From: an uncultured Desulfomonile sp.
Lineage (GTDB): Bacteria; Desulfobacterota; Desulfomonilia; Desulfomonilales; Desulfomonilaceae
Assembly: GCA_903952205.1 (NCBI GenBank)
Contig: CAJBEZ010000105.1
Span: forward strand, 124,001 to 188,000
Length of the DNA: 64,000 nt
Reading direction: 5' to 3'
Shown: one piece after another, positions 7,722 to 15,477 of the stretch
Position numbering within the stretch: the first letter of the stretch is position 1
Layout of the letters: every line of letters starts with the position of its first letter
Translations under genes and position numbers: made by a program
The notes under the pieces: generated by a model
Told to the model about the DNA's origin: nothing
The model's input: only the letters and a program-made list of their open reading frames with translations
The model's database searches: none

Positions 7722-9452
7722 ATCGTAAAATTCATCAAGAAAACGATAATAGTCTTATTATATGGGATTTTTCTCGTCACTGCCGTGCTTGGCGTATTGG
7801 GTGGTATAGAATGGCTTTCAAAGTTCGCTTTGAGCAAGTCCTATCTGGGAGAGGTTTATTCACATGATTTCGACTTTGTGCGAAAGGACGCTATAGAGCC
7901 TGTAACTCATTATGACTACGATTTCTCGCCTGGCGCATGCCTCGAATACAATGTTCTGAAGGGCAACAGTTACGAATATGCGAATAACGCCGGCTTCAGA
8001 GACCCTCGACATATTGAGCTAGAAAAACCCGCGGATGAGTTTAGAATCTTTGTTACCGGCGGTTCCACAGCATTTGGCCTTGGTCCCATAGGCGAAGCCT
8101 CGCAGGCGATGAATTTTTATAGTATCCAGTTCATTGAGACCATCGCTCATTTTATGGAGAAGATCCTGAATTCAAGCGGCCTTATCGAAGGCAAGAAAAT
8201 ACGAGTGTATAATGCCGCCGTATGGGGGCATGCGTTTCAGCATCTGTTAATCCGATATCCTACAAAGTTGAGACGATATCAGCCCGATTTGGTTATTTCG
8301 CTCGATGGCGCCAATGAGTTGCCTCTCGTAAGCAAAATCGACACAAACTGGGATTATTATCATGAAGGTCAGTACAATAACATCTTGCGGGATGTGTTTT
8401 CGTACAGTCCGTCGGGGCTTTCTTCATACCTAACTCTTTGGCTGAAAAACAACACGTACCTTATGACCTACCTCTGGGCGGGCAAGGATTTGTTTCAGGA
8501 AATGAATGTTATGCCCCGATCTCATAAGGGGGTGGCGGTGTCTGGTCAAGAAGCGCAAAAGGAACGGAGCGAATTTACTGTTGATGAGACTTCCCGTCTT
8601 CTTGATAGAAATATCGCTACAGTTGTCAGGACCGTCGAAGATTACAGCGCATTGTTGCAAAATGACGGTGTCCCGCACATTTTGGCATTGCAGCCCTGGT
8701 TCTATCTTAGCAAGAAGCCATTAAGCGCCAGGGAGAAAACCATAGACAAGATTGAGGGCTATCGTAAGTATTATGAACTGCCATCAGACAAAGTATATAA
8801 AGTTTTAATTGATAAAATTGTTGAAAGCGCACGCAATAAAGGGTATTTTCTTGTTGATTTCTCCGAGTACTTTGACGATGTGTCTGAATGGGTCTTCACC
8901 GATTGGTGCCATCTAACCGCCGGGGCAAACTACTTGCTGGCCAAGGAACTTTCAAACCTTGTTAAAGAGCATTTTTTGGGCAAGCAGTTGGGGCCGGGGG
9001 ATTCAATGGCCAATAAGGACAGTTTTTTTTGGGATTTGGTGGCTGGCAGCCATACTATTAGCGCCCCTCCAGCTAAAGACCCTCTGAATGGTCCTGAGAA
9101 TTTTAAAAAGGGTTACCCCGGAGAAGCGCTCTATGAGTCATCCAAGATCGAAGGCGAAGAGATTCCCGAGGTATTGTTGGACCTAAAGCAGACCCATCCA
9201 ATGAGTCGATTGCGACTAGTTTGGGGAGATGAAGAATCCATCCCGGAAAGATGGACAATAGAGGTTTCGACAGACAACATTCACTGGCGTGCGTTTTTCG
9301 AGGGGAACAACAAGGACACCGACAATTACTCTCGTTGGCCCGGCTTTGAATACTACGCGGCCGAGCCTGTTGAGGCCAGGTTTGTACGATACAGGCAATC
9401 TAAAGGGCGTGAACCTGTTATAAAATTAAGGACTTGGAATCTGTACAGGTAG
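7722..9452 (+). CDS. Membrane-anchored SGNH hydrolase-like protein with C-terminal discoidin-like domain (copy 1)
   Basis: A 576-residue protein with one N-terminal membrane helix, a central SGNH/GDSL-type hydrolase domain and a C-terminal beta domain resembling F5/8-type C (discoidin) modules. SGNH landmarks are IFVTGGSTAFG (nucleophile Ser about 115), LVISLDGANELP (block III Asn) and FTDWCHLTAGAN (block V, Asp394 and His397). Such enzymes usually add or remove acyl groups on glycans; here it would act outside the inner membrane. The frame is open upstream of a GTG at 7785, and aligning the N-terminus with the paralogue at 12176 shows the helix begins earlier. The only site with good AAGGAG spacing is an ATC codon at 7722, so a rare ATC start is proposed. 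It begins the carbamoyltransferase cluster, with six bases to the next gene. Confidence 0.82.
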   Translation: MVKFIKKTIIVLLYGIFLVTAVLGVLGGIEWLSKFALSKSYLGEVYSHDFDFVRKDAIEPVTHYDYDFSPGACLEYNVLKGNSYEYANNAGFRDPRHIELEKPADEFRIFVTGGSTAFGLGPIGEASQAMNFYSIQFIETIAHFMEKILNSSGLIEGKKIRVYNAAVWGHAFQHLLIRYPTKLRRYQPDLVISLDGANELPLVSKIDTNWDYYHEGQYNNILRDVFSYSPSGLSSYLTLWLKNNTYLMTYLWAGKDLFQEMNVMPRSHKGVAVSGQEAQKERSEFTVDETSRLLDRNIATVVRTVEDYSALLQNDGVPHILALQPWFYLSKKPLSAREKTIDKIEGYRKYYELPSDKVYKVLIDKIVESARNKGYFLVDFSEYFDDVSEWVFTDWCHLTAGANYLLAKELSNLVKEHFLGKQLGPGDSMANKDSFFWDLVAGSHTISAPPAKDPLNGPENFKKGYPGEALYESSKIEGEEIPEVLLDLKQTHPMSRLRLVWGDEESIPERWTIEVSTDNIHWRAFFEGNNKDTDNYSRWPGFEYYAAEPVEARFVRYRQSKGREPVIKLRTWNLYR

Positions 9453-9458
9453 GTTTTA

Positions 9459-11276
9459 ATGAATATCCTTGGTATATCGGCTTTTTACCATGACAGCGCA
9501 GCCTGTTTGGTCAAAGATGGTGTCATAGTCGCAGCGGCCCAACAGGAAAGGTTTTCGAGAATCAAGCATGATCATCGTTTTCCGCATGACGCGATAAATT
9601 TCTGCGTGAATTTCGCGAAAATCACTGTAACAGATTTGAATTACGTGGTGTTTTACGATAAACCCTTAATCAAGTTTGAGCGAATTCTGGAGACATACCT
9701 CTCGTATGCTCCTCGTGGCTGGGCGTCTTTCTTGATGGCTATGCCTCTATGGCTCAAGCAGAAACTTCATCTGCCGTCGCTCATAAAGAAAAGCATGGAT
9801 TACGAAGGCAAGATTCTGTTTCCAGAGCATCACGAGTCCCACGCTGCCAGCGCATTTTTCCCTTCACCGTTTACTCGGGCAGCGTTTCTTACAATGGACG
9901 GTGTTGGAGAGTGGACGACTACGAGTTTTGGTGTTGGAGAGGGGAACAAGATCAGGATCGATTCTGAGATAAAGTTCCCCCACTCTTTAGGACTTCTTTA
10001 TTCAGCCTTTACATATTTCACCGGATTTAAGGTGAATTCGGGCGAGTACAAGGTTATGGGGTTGGCGCCTTATGGCGAGCCCAAGTATGTCGACGTGATC
10101 CTACGGAACCTCATTGATCTAAAAGAAGATGGCTCTTTCAAGCTCAACATGGACTATTTCACTTATCCGTATGGACTCACCATGACAGGCTCGGCGTTTG
10201 AGAAACTGTTCGGAGGCCCTGCCCGTAAACCGGAGAGTAAACTCACCCAGAGGGAAATGGACATAGCCAAGTCTGTTCAGGTTGTCACAGAAGAAGTGAT
10301 GTTGAGGACATCAAGACATATCCACAAAGTTACCGGCGAAAAGAATTTGTGTCTAGCCGGTGGGGTAGCGCTGAACTGTGTCGGCAATGGACGCATATTG
10401 AGGGAAGGACCATTTGAAAACATCTGGATTCAGCCGGCGTCCGGTGACGCCGGAGGCGCTCTTGGGGCGGCGTTATTCACTTGGTATCAGTTGCTGGGTA
10501 ATGAACGGCCGGCTGATGACACACATGATCTTCAGTTCGGGTCATATCTTGGACCGGAATTCCCAGATAAAGAAATAAACTCCTTTTTGGAACAAAAGGG
10601 CTATCCTTACCGCTACCTTGGGAATGGATCAACCGGTTCGACGGTTGCGGACTTAATCGCCGAAGGTAAAGTCATAGGATGGTTTAATGGCCGGATGGAA
10701 TTTGGACCGAGAGCCCTGGGAGGCCGCTCAATTATCGGAGACCCCAGGAATCCCCAAATGCAAAGCCAGATGAATCTGAAGATTAAGTACAGGGAAAGCT
10801 TCAGACCTTTTGCTCCGTCGGTAATTATGGAGCAGGCCGGCGATTTTTTTGAACTTGACTGTGCGTCACCGTACATGTTGCTGGTTGCAGATGTGGACAA
10901 GAGAATTAGACGCAAAATGTCAGGGGAAGAGGAAAAACTTTGGGGTATAGACAAGCTGAACGTTTCCCGATCCGAGATACCCGCCGTAACTCATGTAGAC
11001 TATTCGGCGAGAATTCAGACTGTTCATAAAGAAACTAATCCGATGTATCATGAAGTAATATCAAAATTTTATGAAAAAACCGGTTGTCCGGTAATTGTCA
11101 ACACGTCATTCAATGTTCGTGGAGAGCCGATAGTGATGAGTCCGGAACACGCGTATCTTTGTTTTATGCGTACTGAGATGGACTATCTGGTTCTGGGGTC
11201 ATATCTCCTTGACAAGAAAGATCAGCCTCCACTGAAGGATGACGCTGACTGGCGCTCTGAATATGAACTTGATTAG
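9459..11276 (+). CDS. Carbamoyltransferase, NodU/CmcH family
   Basis: A 605-residue cytoplasmic carbamoyltransferase. It starts with ILGISAFYHDSAACLVKDG, the ATP-binding HSP70/actin-like fold, and has HHESHAASAFFPSPF (metal-binding histidines), FLTMDGVGEW and LAGGVALNCVGN typical of the family. The C-terminal domain shows IGWFNGRMEFGPRALGGRSI and SFRPFAPSV, the carbamoyl-adenylate transfer region. Family members use carbamoyl phosphate and ATP to carbamoylate hydroxyl groups on nodulation factors, antibiotics or glycans. It lies six bases after the SGNH gene and 34 bases before an SxtJ-type gene; this neighbourhood is recurrent among carbamoyltransferases and suggests a polysaccharide or secondary-metabolite substrate. 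AGGTAGG precedes the ATG. The hydroxyl acceptor cannot be deduced. Confidence 0.95.
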   Translation: MNILGISAFYHDSAACLVKDGVIVAAAQQERFSRIKHDHRFPHDAINFCVNFAKITVTDLNYVVFYDKPLIKFERILETYLSYAPRGWASFLMAMPLWLKQKLHLPSLIKKSMDYEGKILFPEHHESHAASAFFPSPFTRAAFLTMDGVGEWTTTSFGVGEGNKIRIDSEIKFPHSLGLLYSAFTYFTGFKVNSGEYKVMGLAPYGEPKYVDVILRNLIDLKEDGSFKLNMDYFTYPYGLTMTGSAFEKLFGGPARKPESKLTQREMDIAKSVQVVTEEVMLRTSRHIHKVTGEKNLCLAGGVALNCVGNGRILREGPFENIWIQPASGDAGGALGAALFTWYQLLGNERPADDTHDLQFGSYLGPEFPDKEINSFLEQKGYPYRYLGNGSTGSTVADLIAEGKVIGWFNGRMEFGPRALGGRSIIGDPRNPQMQSQMNLKIKYRESFRPFAPSVIMEQAGDFFELDCASPYMLLVADVDKRIRRKMSGEEEKLWGIDKLNVSRSEIPAVTHVDYSARIQTVHKETNPMYHEVISKFYEKTGCPVIVNTSFNVRGEPIVMSPEHAYLCFMRTEMDYLVLGSYLLDKKDQPPLKDDADWRSEYELD

Positions 11277-11310
11277 ACTGAAGAGCCTAATTTGGAGTTA
11301 GTAAATAGAA

Positions 11311-11751
11311 ATGAACATTATAAAAGAGATCAGAGATGAAATTAAAGCTGCATACCGCGAGCCTACCAATCGGGACCTAAATACGCTTGCGTTGATATTC
11401 CTGACGCTTCCAGGCGTTGTCGGTCTTTATCTGCTGTACTGGAAAGGGGCCTCTAGTGGGTACGTGTGGATAGTGGTAGGAACAGCTCTGTTTGGGGCCA
11501 GGTTGGTACCCCCTCTGTTCAGGCTTATTTACAGGGCCTGGATAACCTTTTCTATTATTCTGGGATATTTTGTTTCGAGGGTCATTCTGACCTTGATATT
11601 CCTTTTCGTAATTACGCCCACCGGTTTGTTGATGCGTTTATTCGCAAAAGACCCAATGGAGAGGAAGTTGGACCCGAATAAGGCTACCTACTGGCAGAAA
11701 AGGGAACAGCCTTCCGAGACCAGTGTCGAGAGATACGAGAGACAATTTTAG
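11311..11751 (+). CDS. SxtJ family membrane protein
   Basis: A 146-residue protein with three to four hydrophobic segments between about residues 25 and 105 and a charged C-terminal tail. The stretch LIFLFVITPTGLLMRLFAKDP followed by MERKLDPNKATYWQKRE is characteristic of the SxtJ family, named from the saxitoxin gene cluster and repeatedly found next to carbamoyltransferases. Its role is not known; a scaffold or membrane recruiter for the carbamoyltransferase is a reasonable inference. It sits between the carbamoyltransferase and the 50-residue DUF5989 gene on the same strand. Confidence 0.85.
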   Translation: MNIIKEIRDEIKAAYREPTNRDLNTLALIFLTLPGVVGLYLLYWKGASSGYVWIVVGTALFGARLVPPLFRLIYRAWITFSIILGYFVSRVILTLIFLFVITPTGLLMRLFAKDPMERKLDPNKATYWQKREQPSETSVERYERQF

Positions 11752-11851
11752 TGTCGGGGTGGATGAAGTAATTTGACAACTTTAGCGACTGCTGAGAAGA
11801 ACTACCCAAGTTCAATTTGGCCAGCGGAAGAGATTTAAGGAGGAAACAGCA

Positions 11852-12004
11852 ATGTCATTAATAAAAGAATTTTGGGATTTTATGAAAGTTAGAAAGAAAT
11901 TCTGGTTGGCGCCTATACTCATAGTGCTTGTGATTCTATCAGGTTTCATTGTTCTTGCATCACTGTCGCCAGCGGCGGCTCCATTCATTTATACTCTTTT
12001 TTAA
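11852..12004 (+). CDS. DUF5989 family small membrane protein
   Basis: A 50-residue protein, too short for routine ORF calling. It begins MSLIKEFWDFMKVRKKFW, a basic amphipathic N-terminus, followed by a single membrane helix (LAPILIVLVILSGFIVLAS) and a short tail. The pattern is that of DUF5989, a family almost always encoded next to SxtJ and carbamoyltransferase genes. AAGGAGG lies ten bases before the ATG and is the best ribosome binding site in this cluster, supporting real expression. The likely topology is N-in with the helix in the inner membrane. Its function is unknown; it may dock the carbamoyltransferase at the membrane. Confidence 0.88.
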   Translation: MSLIKEFWDFMKVRKKFWLAPILIVLVILSGFIVLASLSPAAAPFIYTLF

Positions 12005-12175
12005 AAAGGGCGCCGACGGCATTTTGTCGTTGAATCGAGTCGTTATAATTACAGTGGGCTCTTTGTAAGAATGCCCGGATTTTTGGGATAGATTCACAAG
12101 GCGTCTCTGTCGGTACGTTACTAAATTTATCGACAGCGCCTTTAAAATAATTATCTTTTAATAAGAGAATGCGAA

Positions 12176-13894
12176 TTGAGTTCAATAGAAGAAAATAAAC
12201 CCAAGAGCTTGATAAGAAAGTCTATTTTTGTAACATTGTATATGGTGTTCGTCCTGGCGATTATTGTTGGAGTGGTTGGCGGGATAGAATATTACGCCTA
12301 CCTTAAAATCAAGGACTCGCCCGTGGGCCAGGCTTACAAAGGCAGGGACATGGACCTTGCCAGGAGAAGCTCCCAGACGGTTGCTCCTCAATACGGATAT
12401 GAACCAACCCCTGGCTTTGCCGCAGTAAGAAACACCAAGTTGGGAAATGCCTTTGAATACATTAACGAACAAAGTTTTAAAGACTTCGAAGATACTCCCA
12501 TAGACAAACCAAAAGACGAATATAGAGTCATTGTGACCGGAGCTTCTGTGGTATACGGTAGAGGGCCGGTACCTCCTTCCGACGCTATCTGCGATTACTA
12601 CGAAGTTACATTCAGGTGGACCATCCCGCACATTATTCAGGAACTAATGAATTCTGACCCTGAAATTAGGCAGAAGCTCGACGGGAAAAAGGTTCGCGTC
12701 ATTAACGCCGGGGTAGCGGGCTTCGTTTACCAGAACAATCTGATGCGGTATCTCGCAAAGCTTCGTCTATACAATCCTGATCTGATAATTTCTCTTGACG
12801 GCGCAAATGAAGTTCACACAGTCGCACGTCCTCTAAAGGACTGGAATTACTTCTCAGAGGGGCCCTATTTCGAAGTTATCACTGAAGTCATGGACATGGG
12901 GCCCAAGGGTTTGTTGAATTACGTCACCCTATGGCTAAAACGGAACACATACTTTTTTACCTGGCTCGCCATGAACAAGGGTGAAGGACCGGGGATTCTC
13001 ATGGAGGACCGGGGATTCGCAGCGCACCCTCAGGACCCCACCCCGGAAATGATGGAATATTTGAGAAGTAATGTCCGACAGGTCTCGGATGTAATGGCTA
13101 TTTACCATTCTGCACTGGTCTCTGATAATGTGCCACATGTGTTTGCTCTCCAGCCGATGTTCAGGAATTGCAAGAAAGAACGCACGCCTATAGAACAGGA
13201 AATAGAAAAAATCACAGGCATGGAGAAAATAGGATTCTATGACGCTCGAATGACCTACAATGAACTGGTGAATCAGGTTAAGACAAGAGGAAAAGAGATC
13301 AACTTTGAAGTTGTCGATTTGTCTACGATTTTTGACAAGACAAATGAGTGGGTGTTCACTGATTGGTGTCATCTTACCAACGGAGCCAACTATGTAATCG
13401 CCAAGGTATTGGTAAACGAAGTTAAGCAACGTATCTTCGGCTTGTCTTTGAATCCTTCCGACAAACTGCTTGATCCTCTTGATTCATACTTCGCTGATTA
13501 CGCCAAAGAAGCGAAGGTAACGGTATCAGGGAAACATAGAGACGACGGTCTGAACATTCTGAAAGGCTATCCTAGTGACAGGGGTATGAAAATTGATCCC
13601 GTTCCCGAAACTGGGGTTGTGGTGGATCTTGGCAAGGCGCTCCCCGTTTCCCGCTTAAGAATAGTATGGGGAAGCGCACAGGCGGTTCCAAAGTCCTGGA
13701 AGGTCGAAATTTCCGAGGATGGCAAGAATTGGAAGGACTGGCTCAAGGTAGATAAAACGAATACCGATCCTTACGACCAGTGGCCCGGTTTCGAGTATTA
13801 CGCAGGCATTGAAACCCCGGCTAGATTCGTAAGGTATTTGCAGGAACCGGATGGAAATGAAATATATTTGAGGCAATTAAGTCTCTTCAGATAG
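12176..13894 (+). CDS. Membrane-anchored SGNH hydrolase-like protein with C-terminal discoidin-like domain (copy 2)
   Basis: A 572-residue paralogue of the protein at 7722 with the same plan: N-terminal membrane helix (residues about 16-36, ending VVGGIEYY), SGNH domain and C-terminal discoidin-like domain (ending DQWPGFEYYAGIETPARFVRY). The nucleophile region is VIVTGASVVYGRG with Ser124, block III is LIISLDGANEVH, and block V is FTDWCHLTNGAN with Asp396 and His399, so the triad looks intact. The proposed start is TTG at 12176; an ATG at 12169 is out of frame. The two copies differ throughout, so the duplication is old and they probably act on different positions or acceptors. It lies 171 bases after the DUF5989 gene and 25 bases before the amidohydrolase. 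Confidence 0.85.
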   Translation: MSSIEENKPKSLIRKSIFVTLYMVFVLAIIVGVVGGIEYYAYLKIKDSPVGQAYKGRDMDLARRSSQTVAPQYGYEPTPGFAAVRNTKLGNAFEYINEQSFKDFEDTPIDKPKDEYRVIVTGASVVYGRGPVPPSDAICDYYEVTFRWTIPHIIQELMNSDPEIRQKLDGKKVRVINAGVAGFVYQNNLMRYLAKLRLYNPDLIISLDGANEVHTVARPLKDWNYFSEGPYFEVITEVMDMGPKGLLNYVTLWLKRNTYFFTWLAMNKGEGPGILMEDRGFAAHPQDPTPEMMEYLRSNVRQVSDVMAIYHSALVSDNVPHVFALQPMFRNCKKERTPIEQEIEKITGMEKIGFYDARMTYNELVNQVKTRGKEINFEVVDLSTIFDKTNEWVFTDWCHLTNGANYVIAKVLVNEVKQRIFGLSLNPSDKLLDPLDSYFADYAKEAKVTVSGKHRDDGLNILKGYPSDRGMKIDPVPETGVVVDLGKALPVSRLRIVWGSAQAVPKSWKVEISEDGKNWKDWLKVDKTNTDPYDQWPGFEYYAGIETPARFVRYLQEPDGNEIYLRQLSLFR

Positions 13895-13919
13895 CTGTTC
13901 AAAGAAATGGACATTTTCA

Positions 13920-14747
13920 GTGTATGCAATTGATTTTCACATCCATGTTGGTAAACGTGAACATCTTAGTGCGGCTTTTCTCGACTATTTTATTGGGCAA
14001 TATGGAATAACGGCTCTTGAAGCCATGGATGCCCTGAGTCCTGAAAGTTTCTCTGCGTTTCTCGATTCACAGGGAGTCTGTAAGGCGGTGCTGCTTTCTG
14101 AATATTCTCCTGAAGTTACAGGGATAGTTCCAGTTGAGTTTACAGTCAAGTTCTCTGGCGATAGTGGGAAACTCATACCTTTCGGGTCCATAAACATCAA
14201 TTCTGACGTGGATACAGGCGCACAGGCTGAACACGCTCTTGCCACACTTGGTTGCAGGGGGCTGAAGCTCTTACCTTCTTACGGATTTTACTATCCTTAC
14301 GATCGCCGCCTTTACGGAGCGTACGAAACTGCTTCAAGATTAGGAGCGGTGGCAATGTTCCATACGGGAACATCATTGTTCCCACGAACCAGAATTCGTT
14401 ATGCCAACCCTCTTCTGTTGGATGATGTCGCCAATGACTTTCCAAACCTCAAAATAGTCATGTCTCACGGTGGAAGACCGTTCTGGTATGCCGAAGCTGA
14501 ATGGTTGCTAAGGCGTCACTCGAACATGTTCATTGATATTTCCGGGGTTCCTCCCTTGCAACTGCCGAGAAATTTCCCAAAACTTGAAAGACTTTATGAT
14601 AGGTTCGTTTTTGGTAGTGACTGGCCTAACATCATTTCAATAAAGGATCAGATTGATCAGGTGACCCGGCTTGCGTACAAAGCGGAAATAATTGAGGCCA
14701 TCCTATGTCGAAACGCCGCCGGATTGCTTAATATCGATTGTTTCTAA
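13920..14747 (+). CDS. Amidohydrolase-2 family metal-dependent hydrolase
   Basis: A 275-residue TIM-barrel hydrolase of the amidohydrolase_2 family. It starts with AIDFHIHVG (HxH metal ligands), has GLKLLPSYGFYYPYDRR, the third His in KIVMSHGGRPFWYAE and FGSDWPNI, whose Asp is the conserved catalytic residue at the end of the barrel. Members hydrolyse or decarboxylate amide, lactone or carboxylate substrates. The start is a GTG at 13920, since the first recognisable strand follows at once. It is the last gene of the SGNH/carbamoyltransferase cluster, 25 bases after copy 2, so it may process the same compound, but the link rests on position only. Confidence 0.83.
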   Translation: MYAIDFHIHVGKREHLSAAFLDYFIGQYGITALEAMDALSPESFSAFLDSQGVCKAVLLSEYSPEVTGIVPVEFTVKFSGDSGKLIPFGSININSDVDTGAQAEHALATLGCRGLKLLPSYGFYYPYDRRLYGAYETASRLGAVAMFHTGTSLFPRTRIRYANPLLLDDVANDFPNLKIVMSHGGRPFWYAEAEWLLRRHSNMFIDISGVPPLQLPRNFPKLERLYDRFVFGSDWPNIISIKDQIDQVTRLAYKAEIIEAILCRNAAGLLNIDCF

Positions 14748-14889
14748 ACACGGAACCAAGCGCTCTTCCGCCGCAATGTAACTTATCCGTAAGCGAAATG
14801 TTAAAATATGAGTGTACGACGTCAGTTTCATGTTGGCCATCGCCTGGACTTATGCGACTCGTAAGGCTTTCCAGGTCCAGACGTTAAGT

Positions 14890-15474
14890 TCATCCGACCG
14901 CTAGAGCTTTCAGGTTAATATCCAAATATTTTGGCGGGGTAGTTTCCTTGACAGCCCTTTTCATAATTTCCATGTCAAATGGAAGAGCTCCTTCCCTTGT
15001 AAGTCTGCCTAGCAAAACTACATTTGCGCTTTCTGACAACCCAAGTTCCTTAGCCTTTTGGCTGGCGTCCACAGCAATGACTTTCTCAGTCACTTTGAGC
15101 AGTTCGGTTATGATTGAGCCAATTTCAGGATATTGCGCCACTCCAAGTCTCACCGATAGGGGCTGAAATCTCTGGGTGTTAAATACGACAATACCGTTAC
15201 GTTTAAGATATGGCATGGCTCTAAGGGCTTCGAGAGGCTCAAGGGCAATCACGACATCTGAAGAACCACGAATAATGAGAGGGCTTCCATATATTTTCTT
15301 TCCTATCCTGAGGGTTGAGACTACCACGCCACCCCTCTGTGCGAGTCCATGAGTTTCAGATCCAACAGCTTCCAGCCCGTTAAGTTGAGCGGCATGTGAC
15401 AGGATGCGCGTCACTGAACCAATCCCAAAACCACCGACCCCACAGACATATATTCCAAACGTAGATTCCTTCAT
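14890..15474 (-). CDS. iorB: Indolepyruvate:ferredoxin oxidoreductase, beta subunit
   Basis: A 194-residue gamma-domain-type subunit of 2-oxoacid:ferredoxin oxidoreductases. It shows the nucleotide/CoA-binding loop GVGGFGIGSVTRILSHAA at the N-terminus, SETHGLAQRGGVVVSTLRIG (the SEThGmAQRGG family signature) and DVVIALEPLEALRAM. With IorA it oxidatively decarboxylates arylpyruvates from Trp, Phe and Tyr to aryl-acetyl-CoA, reducing ferredoxin; run backwards it can make the same 2-oxoacids. It is downstream of iorA with three bases between the two genes, so they form one operon. Confidence 0.94.
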   Translation of the reverse strand: MKESTFGIYVCGVGGFGIGSVTRILSHAAQLNGLEAVGSETHGLAQRGGVVVSTLRIGKKIYGSPLIIRGSSDVVIALEPLEALRAMPYLKRNGIVVFNTQRFQPLSVRLGVAQYPEIGSIITELLKVTEKVIAVDASQKAKELGLSESANVVLLGRLTREGALPFDMEIMKRAVKETTPPKYLDINLKALAVG

Positions 15475-15477
15475 TGC

